Positions 1 through 8,305 of a stretch of DNA of 64,000 nt are shown in pieces (position 1 is the first letter of the stretch; each line of letters opens with the position of its first letter). Under the pieces are notes generated by a model, which did not search any database, had not been told where the DNA came from, and saw nothing but the letters and a program-made list of their open reading frames with translations. The stretch is from Clostridium sp. 'White wine YQ' (GTDB lineage: Bacteria; Bacillota; Clostridia; Clostridiales; Clostridiaceae), in contig NZ_JAQYUU010000001.1 in the NCBI RefSeq assembly GCF_028728205.1, positions 1,658,082 through 1,722,081 of the forward strand, in the 5' to 3' direction. The position numbers and the translations under genes are program-made.

Positions 1-329
1 AAAAGATAGTAAAATGGTACCCTTCTGGTTACACTTACGTTCTTCCAATAAATACTTCAGAAAAAATTACTCAATCTTTTGAGGGAACAGCAACTATTAA
101 GCATGTAACTAAAAATTATGTATTTGGATATGTAAATGATCCAAGTATAACCTCGGTAAGATTATATTCTGAAATAAATAATAAGGAAACTATTTGGGAT
201 TATTCTATTAATTCAAGTAAAATGTTTATATTTTATTGGAATTCTGATAATAAAGGTGGCAATTTAGTATCATTAAGCGGTTTTGATAAAGACAATAATT
301 TGGTTTATATGTATAAGTACCCATATTGA
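1..329 (+). CDS. C-terminal part of an unknown protein (5' truncated by window edge)
   Basis: The reading frame that starts at base 3 is open without interruption to a TGA at 327-329, giving at least 108 residues. The gene begins before the window. The visible part is rich in Tyr, Asn, Ser and beta-strand-like alternation (for example WYPSGYTYVLPINTS and MFIFYWNSDNKGGN), with no membrane segment and no motif I recognise. It ends 28 bases before a strong hairpin with a T-rich tail, which supports it being a real transcribed gene. Function unknown; an exported or surface protein would fit the composition, but this is only an impression. Confidence 0.7.
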   Translation, partial: KIVKWYPSGYTYVLPINTSEKITQSFEGTATIKHVTKNYVFGYVNDPSITSVRLYSEINNKETIWDYSINSSKMFIFYWNSDNKGGNLVSLSGFDKDNNLVYMYKYPY

Positions 330-356
330 ATTCTTCCAGTTAATCAACCTAAACTA

Positions 357-403
357 AAAGGAATCTTGTACTAATTTATAACAAGATTCCTTTGTCATTT
401 TTT
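357..403 (+). terminator. Rho-independent terminator of the first gene
   Basis: A perfect 13-bp stem (357-369 with 381-393, AAAGGAATCTTGT and its complement) has an 11-nt loop and is followed by GTCATTTTTT. It lies just after the stop codon at 329. Confidence 0.85.
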
Positions 404-448
404 AATATATCCTTCTTACTTCTAACTTTGTATAAAAAGTAATTATTA

Positions 449-478
449 TTGACACATTACTATATGTAGGCCCATATG
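449..478 (+). promoter_or_regulatory. Possible promoter of the 501 gene
   Basis: TTGACA at 449-454 is followed after 18 bases by CATATG at 473-478. The -35 is consensus but the -10 is weak, so this is a tentative call. It falls between the terminator at 357-403 and the start codon at 501. Confidence 0.35.
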
Positions 479-500
479 AAGCTAAGAAAGGATTTAGGTC

Positions 501-1091
501 ATGGATAATACATATAAGAATAGAACGCCAATAATATTAACCTTAATATTTGAAATAATAGTGCTCATCACAGCTGTAACTACCATATTTTCTGCTAAAT
601 GGGGTGACTTAGCGTTATGTGGCTTAGCCTTTGTATGTCTTTTTCTACCTTTTATCATATCAGCTATTCTTAAAAGCAAAAATATATCCTTACCTCCTAG
701 CTTTAAGCTAGTTACAGTAATTTTTATCTTTTCAGCTCAATATTTAGGTGAAATTATAGATTTCTATACTATGTTTTGGTGGTGGGATCTACTACTTCAT
801 GGTGTATTTGGTTTTTACGCAACCTTAACAGGATTTTATTTAATAAAAGGAAATTTTGATAAAGGTTCTGAAGCTACTGAAAAAAGATATCTCCTTTTTA
901 AAATCATATTTGCTTTTAGTCTTGCTATAACTCTAGGAACCCTATGGGAAATCTTTGAGTATCTTGGTGATTATTTTCTTAAAACCAGCATGGCTGCTGG
1001 CGGACTTGAAGATACTATGTCTGATATTATGATAAAACTTGTTGGCTCTACTTTATATTCAACAATTTATTATTTTAGTGAAAAGTCATAA
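501..1091 (+). CDS. Multi-pass membrane protein, DUF2238/YjdF-like
   Basis: A 196-residue protein with about five to six hydrophobic segments. The central part, YLGEIIDFY followed by WWWDLLLHGVFGFYATLTG, resembles the conserved acidic, Trp and His motif (GE...WWD..LH..G) of the DUF2238/YjdF membrane family, and a second acidic motif (TLGTLWEIFEYLGD) follows around residue 155. Function in that family is not established. The start is supported by AAAGGATTTAGGTC before ATG. It is convergent with the HD-domain gene, whose stop codon abuts it (1091/1092). Family assignment is from motif memory and is moderate. Confidence 0.65.
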   Translation: MDNTYKNRTPIILTLIFEIIVLITAVTTIFSAKWGDLALCGLAFVCLFLPFIISAILKSKNISLPPSFKLVTVIFIFSAQYLGEIIDFYTMFWWWDLLLHGVFGFYATLTGFYLIKGNFDKGSEATEKRYLLFKIIFAFSLAITLGTLWEIFEYLGDYFLKTSMAAGGLEDTMSDIMIKLVGSTLYSTIYYFSEKS

Positions 1092-1565
1092 TTAAACACT
1101 TGAAACTATACCTAGTTCACTTAATATTTTACTTAATCTATCCTTTTCTTTTTCATTTACTTCAAAGCTTGTATTATATAAATAATGCTGCAAAACATCA
1201 GCATCTTTTAATACTTCATCATATTCATTATCAATATCATTTTTGTTGCTATGCTTACTTATAGCACTACAAACAATAGTTATTTCATTTTCATTAAATA
1301 GCTTACTTTCTTCTAAGATTTTTTTTGCTTCTATAGCCCCTAATATACCATGCTCTGGAGTATAATGAGTTTTATAAGTAGAAATATCATGTAGCATTCC
1401 AATAACTGCGCTAATCTCAACATTTAATCCACGCTTAAGTGCTAGTAAACTACATGTATTTGATACACCATATAAGTGTGCAAATACTCCACTCTTCTCC
1501 TCTGATATATTACCTTCTATTAAAATATTGTTTATTAACTTCCTTATTTCTTCTAACCTATTCAT
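1092..1565 (-). CDS. HD-domain metal-dependent phosphohydrolase
   Basis: A 157-residue protein with the spaced HD-superfamily metal ligands: an early His (FAHLYG), the HD pair in IGMLHDISTYK, a third His in SAISKHSNK and a distal Asp in LKDADVLQHY. Such small HD proteins hydrolyse phosphomonoesters or nucleotides; the substrate here cannot be read. The Shine-Dalgarno GGGGG overlaps the end of the upstream 256-codon gene, whose stop codon lies only four bases before this ATG. The two genes are therefore co-transcribed and probably translationally coupled. Confidence 0.8.
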   Translation of the reverse strand: MNRLEEIRKLINNILIEGNISEEKSGVFAHLYGVSNTCSLLALKRGLNVEISAVIGMLHDISTYKTHYTPEHGILGAIEAKKILEESKLFNENEITIVCSAISKHSNKNDIDNEYDEVLKDADVLQHYLYNTSFEVNEKEKDRLSKILSELGIVSSV

Positions 1566-1569
1566 TGCA

Positions 1570-2328
1570 TTAATACCCCCATGAATTAATCTTCCATTTA
1601 CCTTCTACCTTAATTAGTTCAAATTGCTTAGTAGAAATGGATTTTCCAGGAATCCAATCACCTGCTGTCTGTGCATTGTCGTAGCAGATAATCTCTACTT
1701 CTGAGTCAATTAAAACTTTATCTTTATCAAAAGTGTTGATTTTAGCATTTAATAATTTTGCAGATTTAATAGTTTTTCTAAGATATGCTACTCCAGCTTC
1801 ATTAAGTCCTTTTGTAAAATCTTCCGTTCCATATTTCTTTAAATCTTCCAAATCCTTTTGAGTTAATGCGTTTAAATAGCTAGATATAATATCTTGTACC
1901 TCTTCTAAACTAATTGTATTAACCTTATTTTTTAAAATATCATTTAAAATAATATTTGAATTTTTATTTATAAACCAAACTTTACTGCCTTTCATTAAGA
2001 CTCCTTGCGCAGTATCATTTTCACCTATCCACAAATTATATTCTTCCTTTGATTTATCTATATAATTTATATTAACTAGATAATCAGGTGAACTTATATC
2101 AAGCTTCTTATTAGTTCTCTTTTTATCATTTAAAGCTTTCATATACTTATCTATTATATTTTTATATGAAAGAATAATTTTTTCTCCATCCTTTTGTTGA
2201 ATTATCTCTATATAGGCCACTTCTTTATACTTAATACTATTGAAATGAATGGCTATAAAAGTTATAGCGGATAAAAATACTATTATAGTTATTATAATAA
2301 AAAGCAACTTTTTCTTTTTGCTAATCAC
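1570..2328 (-). CDS. Membrane-anchored protein with NTF2-like C-terminus
   Basis: About 252 residues. A Lys-rich N-terminus (ISKKKK) precedes one hydrophobic segment (LLFIIITIIVFLSAITFIA), so the bulk lies outside the membrane with an N-in anchor. The last 110 residues (from EEVQDIISSYLNALTQKDLE to VEGKWKINSWGY) have the look of an NTF2/DUF4878-like fold, where a short helix-rich start and a final strand ending in GKWKI are typical. I place the start at the GTG at 2328 because GGAGG lies 5 bases upstream; the longer reading frame to 2340 contains that Shine-Dalgarno inside it. No enzymatic motif. It precedes and is coupled to the HD gene. Confidence 0.65.
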   Translation of the reverse strand: MISKKKKLLFIIITIIVFLSAITFIAIHFNSIKYKEVAYIEIIQQKDGEKIILSYKNIIDKYMKALNDKKRTNKKLDISSPDYLVNINYIDKSKEEYNLWIGENDTAQGVLMKGSKVWFINKNSNIILNDILKNKVNTISLEEVQDIISSYLNALTQKDLEDLKKYGTEDFTKGLNEAGVAYLRKTIKSAKLLNAKINTFDKDKVLIDSEVEIICYDNAQTAGDWIPGKSISTKQFELIKVEGKWKINSWGY

Positions 2329-2340
2329 ACTCACCTCCAA

Positions 2341-2924
2341 AATTCAAGTTTACAAATTAATCCAATTGCTTATTGATATTATATTTGATTTCTAGAATGA
2401 ACACAAATACCTACTTCAAAATAATCAAATTTCTAAAATTTAAATTTAATAGCTAATGTTATCAGTTTATTATCTCAACTTTCCAGTGTAATTAAAGTGA
2501 TTCTGGTTAATATAATATCAGAGGACAGATAAAGATTAGCTAATCTTTATGGAAGTGATATGGTGTTATTATGGTTTAAGTTATCTTTTATCATAGTAAT
2601 ATCTAAACTTAACATATTGGATTATAGCTAACATCATATAGGCTTTTGTACTAACACTTTATAGTCGTATGATTATATAAGTTTATATAATTATCTTATA
2701 TGATAAAAAACCATTATTATAAGTAATAACATATGTATATAGTCGAAGGATTATATATCTATAATAAATTATTTATATTAGTGCTCTTAAATCTTTATTT
2801 GTCCTTATTAGCATGCTAAACCCTTATAGTTAACTACAAAAATGATACTAATTTGTTTGTGTATAATGCATTATATTTAATATAAATTCTAAATATTTGC
2901 CCTAAAAAGTTTTTGGGTGCACAG
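2341..2924. other. Large AT-rich intergenic region with a 22-bp palindrome
   Basis: No open frame here looks coding. What can be seen: a perfect 22-bp palindrome at 2529-2550 (core AAAGATTAGCTAATCTTT), and two imperfect direct repeats of TATAGTCG...GATTATAT around 2660 and 2727. The divergent genes on its left and the hydrolase on its right both read leftwards, so it includes the promoter of the 1570-2328 gene. Otherwise nothing recognisable. Confidence 0.6.
2529..2550. repeat. Perfect 22-bp palindrome
   Basis: ATAAAGATTAG is followed directly by its exact complement CTAATCTTTAT with no spacer. With no T-run it is more like a protein-binding dyad than a terminator. It lies about 200 bp upstream of the start at 2328. 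Confidence 0.6.
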
Positions 2925-2964
2925 AGGGACTTTCTGTTTGCAATTTTGCTAACAAAAAGTCCCT
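2925..2964 (-). terminator. Hairpin downstream of the alpha/beta hydrolase
   Basis: AGGGACTTTcTGTT (2925-2938) pairs with AACAaAAAGTCCCT (2951-2964), a 13-of-14 stem immediately after the stop of the leftward hydrolase gene. The T-run is missing in the leftward sense, so termination may be weak; the hairpin could instead stabilise the mRNA end. Confidence 0.6.
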
Positions 2965-2971
2965 TAACTAC

Positions 2972-3928
2972 TTATTTTTCCTGATTATTTATTTCAATTA
3001 GTGCATTATAAAACAATTCTGGCTGATCTAGCATAGTCATGTGACCTGCATTAGGTATTAAATAAAGTTTTTTATATGGCGACTTAATATTTTCAAAATA
3101 TCTTTTAGCTATTACATAGGGTGTTTGCCAATCATTTTCTCCTAATACATAATAGATTGGTACTTTATACTCTGCAGTCTCTGAATTTAAATCAAAGTTA
3201 AACAAATAACTTATTATTTTCTCATTTGCTTTATTCCCTTTTAGAAGTGCTGAAAAATCAGATAGCTTAGAAATAGGACTTTTGAATGCAATTAATGTCA
3301 TTGAAAGACCTATCTTTACCGCTAAATCATACTTACCTTGAAGTCTTCTAAGTTTAATACATTTTTTCATAAATTCGCTATCATATTTATCTCCTGGATA
3401 ATTTTTAATAGCTTCTATTTTTTTTAATGACTTTTTATCATTAGCACTTATAATTAACTCCTTGACTTTATCATATCCTACACGTTCATTTTCACGCATG
3501 CTTATTACTTGTCCAACACCAATGTAATAAGCTACATCCTTAGGGTATTTTTTTATAAAGGTACTTCCTAAAACACTTCCCCAAGAATGTCCAAGTAATA
3601 TTATCTTTTGCTTATTATACTTTTTCTTTAAATATTGAATTATTTCATTTAAATCCATTAGAAGCAAATCAATGTTTGGATGTTTATCTGGATTTTTAAT
3701 AAGTGTTTTTCCAGCCCCACGTTGGTCCCAGTGAACTACTGTAAAAATATCCTCCCATTTGTCCTGAAATGCATATGCAAATATTGATTCTGCATTTCCA
3801 GGACCTCCATGCAAAAATAACATTACTGGATTATCATAGCTTGTACCTGAATGAAAAAGATATTGTTTTATTCCATTTACCAATACATACTCTTCTAAGT
3901 AAATTAATTTATCTATTTTCTTTCCCAT
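2972..3928 (-). CDS. Alpha/beta hydrolase, proline iminopeptidase (S33) family
   Basis: 318 residues of alpha/beta-hydrolase fold. It has the oxyanion motif HGGPGN near residue 40, WDQRGAG near 70, the nucleophile elbow GHSWGS near 113, an acid in LGENDWQTP near 262 and the catalytic His in NAGHMTMLDQPE near 297. HGGPG plus DQRGAG is the signature of prolyl aminopeptidases and related S33 peptidases, which release N-terminal residues from small peptides; related members act on other amides or esters. There is no signal peptide, so it is cytoplasmic. It is a single gene with its own hairpin; the start is backed by AGGGGAATTAGAGTT before ATG. Substrate uncertain. Confidence 0.85.
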   Translation of the reverse strand: MGKKIDKLIYLEEYVLVNGIKQYLFHSGTSYDNPVMLFLHGGPGNAESIFAYAFQDKWEDIFTVVHWDQRGAGKTLIKNPDKHPNIDLLLMDLNEIIQYLKKKYNKQKIILLGHSWGSVLGSTFIKKYPKDVAYYIGVGQVISMRENERVGYDKVKELIISANDKKSLKKIEAIKNYPGDKYDSEFMKKCIKLRRLQGKYDLAVKIGLSMTLIAFKSPISKLSDFSALLKGNKANEKIISYLFNFDLNSETAEYKVPIYYVLGENDWQTPYVIAKRYFENIKSPYKKLYLIPNAGHMTMLDQPELFYNALIEINNQEK

Positions 3929-4078
3929 AACTCTAATTCCCCTTTTTAATTGTTTAGCATCTGCTAATAATATAATTTATTTATATTGCAGACTTTTAAA
4001 ATTAATGAATTACTCTATGAATCTGGGGTATAGTTTATAAATTAACACAAATAATAAGTTGGAAAGGTGGTTATGTAG

Positions 4079-4402
4079 ATGAGAAAATTCCTTGCTTTTT
4101 TCATGATTTTTTCATGCACATTTCTTTATACAATCCTCCCCATCTCTGCTGTAAATATATTTAAAGAAGGAGTATACAAATTATCTGACTTAAACATTTC
4201 AGCTGGCAACTTTTATACAGCACAAAATCTATCTAAAGATAGTGATATATTTGTTCAAATTTATAACGGGGATAGAGAGGTGCAACAATTTTTAAGAATT
4301 CCCCCAGGTTCAAGGAAATTTACTTTAGTTGCGCTAAAGCCAGACTATAGACTTGTAATATTAGGTTCTGGAGAATTGTTTATTTCAGAAGAAAGACGCT
4401 GA
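4079..4402 (+). CDS. Small secreted protein, paralogue 1 of 4
   Basis: 107 residues with a clear Sec signal peptide (MRKFLAFFMIFSCTFLYTILPISA, cleavage expected after ISA). The mature part of about 80 residues starts with FKEGVYKLSDLN and ends in YRLVILGSGELFIS, mostly beta-prone. It shares this plan with the next gene (4458), with the broken gene at 4822 and with the gene at 14402: a Gly-Val-Tyr motif near the mature N-terminus, an LKP/SLKP turn and a terminal strand pair with a GxG. The leader GGAAAGGTGGTTAT before the start is also shared. I know no function for this family; I infer a small secreted or surface-associated beta domain. Confidence 0.8.
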   Translation: MRKFLAFFMIFSCTFLYTILPISAVNIFKEGVYKLSDLNISAGNFYTAQNLSKDSDIFVQIYNGDREVQQFLRIPPGSRKFTLVALKPDYRLVILGSGELFISEERR

Positions 4403-4457
4403 TTTAAGCTCATATTAATACTGTTAAACATACTAAGTTCAAGAGGTGGTTATGCTA

Positions 4458-4769
4458 ATGAAAAGATTTATTGCTTTTTTTATTATTCTTTCATGTATTT
4501 CATTTAATATAATGATACCTGCATCTGCTACTACACTATTTAAAGAAGGGGTATATAAATTATCCGATTTAAATGTTCCAGAAGGTGAATTTTATTCTGC
4601 TGTAAATCTATCTAAAGAAAATGAAGTATTAGTTCAGATCTATGATGAAAAACAAGTGCTACTTCAGCTTTTAAAAATGCCACCAGGAGCTAAAAAATTT
4701 AATTTAGTTTCTTTAAAACCTAATTATAGAATTGTAATATTAGGCAATGGTCAAATATCCATTACTTAA
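4458..4769 (+). CDS. Small secreted protein, paralogue 2 of 4
   Basis: 103 residues from the ATG at 4458, chosen because it aligns with the starts of the paralogues and lies 8 bases after AGAGGTGG; ATG at 4452 is an alternative. A signal peptide (MKRFIAFFIILSCISFNIMIPASA) precedes FKEGVYKLSDLNVPEGEFYS. It is the closest relative of the gene 55 bp upstream, sharing identical stretches such as FKEGVYKLSDLN and NLSK. The tandem arrangement and similarity indicate duplication. It is exported by Sec; no catalytic motif is seen. Confidence 0.8.
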   Translation: MKRFIAFFIILSCISFNIMIPASATTLFKEGVYKLSDLNVPEGEFYSAVNLSKENEVLVQIYDEKQVLLQLLKMPPGAKKFNLVSLKPNYRIVILGNGQISIT

Positions 4770-4821
4770 ATAAACCATTCTAATTAAAATCTTGTAATAA
4801 TCTCGAAAGGCGGTTATATCT

Positions 4822-5139
4822 ATGAAAAAACTTATTATTTAAACCCTTATTTTTTTATCTATAATAATTAATATTAATAACGTTATTCCTGTATCGGCTG
4901 CAACTACTTTAAAACAAGGTGTATATAGCGCAAAAGAGTTTAGTTTTCCAGCTGAATCAGAACATTATATTAAAAATATATCTCCAAATGCCGAGCTTTT
5001 TGTAGTATTTGCTGATGAAAATTTAAGAATAATACAGGCTGTAAAATTAGCTCCTAACTCACCAAAATTCAACCTAATTACTTTAAGCCCTAATTTTAGT
5101 ATAGCAATAATAGGCAAAGGTGAACTTTCTATAGAATAA
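4822..5139 (+). pseudogene. Small secreted protein, paralogue 3, with in-frame stop in the signal peptide
   Basis: A 106-codon frame starts at ATG 4822 behind the same type of leader (GAAAGGCGGTTATATCT) but its seventh codon is TAA (4840-4842). Read through, it encodes a hydrophobic signal-like stretch, ...VIPVSAATTLKQGVYS, and a mature domain ending in FSIAIIGKGELSIE. The rest of the frame is intact over about 98 codons, so the loss is recent, or the stop is read through, or translation restarts. No good internal start with an intact signal peptide is visible. It is closest to the 14402 paralogue in the TLKQGVYS / TLKQGIYS motif. Confidence 0.8.
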
Positions 5140-5164
5140 CAAACATTAAAACATGTTTGTTATT
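5135..5164 (+). terminator. Terminator-like hairpin after the secreted-protein cluster
   Basis: AATAACAAACA (5135-5145) pairs perfectly with TGTTTGTTATT (5154-5164), overlapping the stop codon of the broken third paralogue. The following tail (CTACAATTTCTTT) is only moderately T-rich. Confidence 0.6.
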
Positions 5165-5207
5165 CTACAATTTCTTTATATTTTAGTAATTTACTTAATT
5201 CTTCTAA

Positions 5208-6164
5208 CTAACAAATTCTATTTATAGACTCTTCCTTTATAAAGGCTTCGATATTTTCAGCTAAAATATCTAGAAGTCTTTGTCTTGATTCAATGCACTT
5301 CCAACCAATATGAGGAGTTAAAATAACGTTCTTCCTATTGAAAAGTGGATTATTCAATTCTGGTGGTTCACTCTCTTGAACATCGAGAGCAGCTCCTGCA
5401 ATTATTTTGTTTTCTAAGGCCTCAATTAAATCTACTTCCTTTATAATTGCTCCTCTTGCAGTATTTATTATATAGCTTGAAGGCTTCATAAGTTCTAATT
5501 TACTCTTATCAATAAGATACTTTGTATCCTTAGTAAGTGGACAATGTATAGTTACAAAATCACTCTTCTTAAGTAGTTCCTCAAAACTTACAAACTTAAT
5601 ACTTGAGTCACCTAAATCTTTATGACTTCTATTATATACAAGTATATTCATGCCTAAGGCTTTAGCTACTTTCATCACTTGCTGTCCTATAGAACCTGCT
5701 CCTATAACCCCTAGTGTTTTATTTTGAATTTCAAAATGAGGAACCCCTAGGTATTTGGTGAAATTACTATAGTTATTATTTTCGATCATTCTTTGCTGCT
5801 CAGATAAAGATGAACTTAAGCTTAATATAAATGTAATCACTAATTGAGCCACAGCCTCGCTACTATAACCTGGTACATTACAAACTGCTATATTCCTCTC
5901 CTTTGCAGCCTCTATGTCAATGTTATTGTATCCCGTACCAGCTTCACATATTAATTTAACACTTGAAGGGAACTTTTCTATTAACTCTCTTCCTATTGTA
6001 AGTTCCTTTGTAATTACAATGTCTTGGTTCTTTACTCTGTCTAGGATTTCAAATCCCTCACTTTCTTCATACTTTGTAACTTTACCTAAGTTATCTAGTG
6101 ATGAAAAATCAAGTGCGTCATCAAAATTTACTCTGCTTGAATTAAGAAATACAATGTTACTCAT
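5208..6164 (-). CDS. D-2-hydroxyacid dehydrogenase (NAD-dependent)
   Basis: 318 residues, the normal length for the family. The NAD-binding Rossmann motif GVIGAGSIGQQ lies near residue 136, followed by the catalytic segments NTARGAIIKE (Arg), ALDVQESEPP (Glu) and LTPHIGW (His), the Arg-Glu-His set of D-isomer-specific 2-hydroxyacid dehydrogenases. It would reduce a 2-oxoacid to the D-2-hydroxyacid or the reverse in the cytoplasm. I take the ATG at 6164, 5 bases after AGGAGG; the frame extends to 6194 but that Shine-Dalgarno would then be internal. It follows the TIM-barrel gene at 6267-7160, in the same direction, with a 102-bp gap, suggesting one operon under the divergent LacI-type regulator. 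Substrate unknown. Confidence 0.85.
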   Translation of the reverse strand: MSNIVFLNSSRVNFDDALDFSSLDNLGKVTKYEESEGFEILDRVKNQDIVITKELTIGRELIEKFPSSVKLICEAGTGYNNIDIEAAKERNIAVCNVPGYSSEAVAQLVITFILSLSSSLSEQQRMIENNNYSNFTKYLGVPHFEIQNKTLGVIGAGSIGQQVMKVAKALGMNILVYNRSHKDLGDSSIKFVSFEELLKKSDFVTIHCPLTKDTKYLIDKSKLELMKPSSYIINTARGAIIKEVDLIEALENKIIAGAALDVQESEPPELNNPLFNRKNVILTPHIGWKCIESRQRLLDILAENIEAFIKEESINRIC

Positions 6165-6266
6165 TTTGTCCTCCTTATTAATCCCATTCCGCAATTTATA
6201 TATATTTCCGACTTAAATATTTTCCGGGTAATATGCCTTTATTATATCACAATAAAATTTATGGAA

Positions 6267-7160
6267 TTATCTCATTAATGATTGTGACATTCTAAAATAG
6301 GTATGTCTTTTCCCCCTAACAACTATAGATAGAGCCATTATATTTTCTGGGTCTGCCATTCTTCCGTATCCACCATCTCCTATATGATGAATATCAATTC
6401 CTACTCTTTTATTACTCAAAGCAAATTGTCTTATGGTATCCACATCTGCACTTTCTTGACTAGTTCCTATTGCACTTATACTTAGAGCTCCTTTTGCTTT
6501 TACTCTTTTAACTAAATTATAAAGTTCTTGTTCCTGAACTCCTGGAACTGTTCCTACTGCTGGAACTAATATTCCATCAGCACCCTTATCTATAAAGCTT
6601 TCTATAATGTCAACATCAAGAAATTTTTCATTTATTCCTGCTCCATGCATCTTACCTGCAAATATTAATCCCTTATAATATTTCTTAGCAACATTAATTG
6701 AGTTCAAAATAGCACTATTTGAAACTCCTGTAGCTGGGTTTCCTGTTAAACAAATAAAATCTATTCCTTGATTATTTGCCTCAATAAATGTCTCTTTAGT
6801 TGCCTTTCTTCCATTTGAAATATTTAGCTTATCTTCTATAAATGTTGCATTTTCATCAACAGGCTCTAAGTTAATTCCTATTGGCCTTCCAACCATTTCT
6901 TTTAACCTATCAATGGTTTTATGGCATTCATTTAACCCTTGAACCTTTTTTTCATAAACATCATATTCATTAAGCAATATTAAATCGGCACCAAAGGATG
7001 CCATTACCTCAGCATTTGTAAGTCCTTCTAGTAATGGTGCTGCAGTCACCACTGTTTCCCCTAGAACAGTTCTTCCTTCACTTGCTAAAATTGCTTGTTT
7101 AAGTTCGTCTCTACTCATTTTCTTAAAATCACTTGCAAAACAACTTAATAATCTTTTCAT
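6267..7160 (-). CDS. TIM-barrel protein of unknown function (DUF7916-like)
   Basis: 297 residues with TIM-barrel features: alternating beta and alpha segments with loop motifs GADLILLNEYD, IGINLEPVDE, ICLTGNPATGV, ILVPAVGTVPG and a final DIHHIGDGGYGRM. I recognise this as an uncharacterised family often labelled haloacid-dehalogenase-like or PEP-phosphonomutase-like; it lacks HAD motifs, so the HAD label seems wrong. It is divergent from a LacI-type regulator and upstream of a 2-hydroxyacid dehydrogenase, so an aldol or isomerase reaction on a small sugar-derived acid is possible but unproven. The start is supported by AGGAGGAGAAA directly before ATG. Confidence 0.65.
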   Translation of the reverse strand: MKRLLSCFASDFKKMSRDELKQAILASEGRTVLGETVVTAAPLLEGLTNAEVMASFGADLILLNEYDVYEKKVQGLNECHKTIDRLKEMVGRPIGINLEPVDENATFIEDKLNISNGRKATKETFIEANNQGIDFICLTGNPATGVSNSAILNSINVAKKYYKGLIFAGKMHGAGINEKFLDVDIIESFIDKGADGILVPAVGTVPGVQEQELYNLVKRVKAKGALSISAIGTSQESADVDTIRQFALSNKRVGIDIHHIGDGGYGRMADPENIMALSIVVRGKRHTYFRMSQSLMR

Positions 7161-7222
7161 TTTCTCCTCCTATTAATTACATTATTTCAAGTACTTTATT
7201 TAACTTAACCTAAGTATAATTT

Positions 7223-7238
7223 GCGAAACGGGTTCTGC
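7223..7238. promoter_or_regulatory. Candidate LacI-family operator
   Basis: GCGAAACGGGTTCTGC is an imperfect dyad (GC..AAC..GTT..GC) of the length and A/C-G/T centre typical of LacI/GalR operators. It lies in the 149-bp divergent spacer between the TIM-barrel gene and the regulator. Confidence 0.5.
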
Positions 7239-7309
7239 GTCAATACTTTTTTTAAATAACTTTTTGGAGTAAAATTATTTTAATATTAATGGTTCAAGGA
7301 GTGAGGTTC

Positions 7310-8257
7310 ATGATAACTATTTATGATATTGCGAAACTATCAGGCTACTCTGTTTCTACAGTATCTCGTGCAATAAACAATCAACCAAGAATTTCTAAAG
7401 AAACTCGAGATAAAATCTTAGAAATAGTATCAAAATATGATTATATTCCAAATAGTAAGGCAGTAAGTCTTAGTATTGGGAAAAGCTTTAACCTTGGAAT
7501 AATAGTGCCTTATAGTAGTTCTAATAGTTATTATGATGCGATAATAAGTGGGATTATGGAGGAAGGTTTTAGAGATGGTTATAAAGTTACCTTTTTGCCT
7601 ACAAACTATGATAAGGAAATAGAGCTTGAATATCTTAAAATGTTTTCCTCAAAAGAATTTGATGGTCTTATAATACTATCTGCTGCAAATTCTTTTAAAT
7701 TAATAGAAGACTATAAAAAATATGGCCCAATTATTTGCTGTGAAGATGTAGGGGACTGCAGTCTTCCTTCTGTTTACATAAATAGATTTGAAGCCTATGA
7801 ACCTATATTAGCAGAGCTTAAAAAGAAAAATTATAAGAACTTTGCCCTTACCTTTAGTAGAACTTATGATTCTAGCTTAGCTTCGCAAAAAGTTTTTAAT
7901 ATATTTCAAAGGAATTCAAAAAACTTATCATCAAAGTTAATATATAACAATTGCAAAAATTTTGAGGACGGCTATAAGGCTGGACAATATTTTTATAGTT
8001 TAAAAAACAATATAGATTGCATATTTGCAAATAGTGATGAAGTTGCAGCTGGAATTTATAAATTTTTTAAAGAAAATAACATCAAAGTCCCACTTATTAT
8101 AGGCCAAGATAATCAAGCTATAAGTAAGCTTTTAGATATATCTACTATTGATTTTCATATAACTACTTTAGGTAAGAAAGCAGTTTCCATGTGTATATCT
8201 GGAGAATTTAGAAATGAAATTATAAAAAGTTCTTTTATAAAAAGAGGAGATTTATAA
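7310..8257 (+). CDS. LacI/GalR-family transcriptional regulator
   Basis: 315 residues from ATG 7310, chosen because AAGGAGTGAGG ends just upstream and the protein then begins exactly with the LacI helix-turn-helix (MITIYDIAKLSGYSVSTVSR). The rest is a periplasmic-binding-protein-like effector domain (NLGIIVPYSSSNSYYDAIISG ... DGLIILSAANS ... CIFANSDEVAAGIYKF). Such regulators bind a small sugar or related ligand. It is divergent from the TIM-barrel and dehydrogenase genes and probably represses them through the dyad at 7223-7238. Confidence 0.9.
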   Translation: MITIYDIAKLSGYSVSTVSRAINNQPRISKETRDKILEIVSKYDYIPNSKAVSLSIGKSFNLGIIVPYSSSNSYYDAIISGIMEEGFRDGYKVTFLPTNYDKEIELEYLKMFSSKEFDGLIILSAANSFKLIEDYKKYGPIICCEDVGDCSLPSVYINRFEAYEPILAELKKKNYKNFALTFSRTYDSSLASQKVFNIFQRNSKNLSSKLIYNNCKNFEDGYKAGQYFYSLKNNIDCIFANSDEVAAGIYKFFKENNIKVPLIIGQDNQAISKLLDISTIDFHITTLGKKAVSMCISGEFRNEIIKSSFIKRGDL

Positions 8258-8305
8258 TAATAAAAAGCATTCACCTTGGGAAATATATATTTGGAGGTGA
8301 ATGTT

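Noticed and set aside
2650..2760. TATAGTCG...GATTATAT direct repeats as attachment sites or CRISPR-like units
   Set aside because: Only two imperfect copies in AT-rich sequence; no integrase, no spacers and no third copy.
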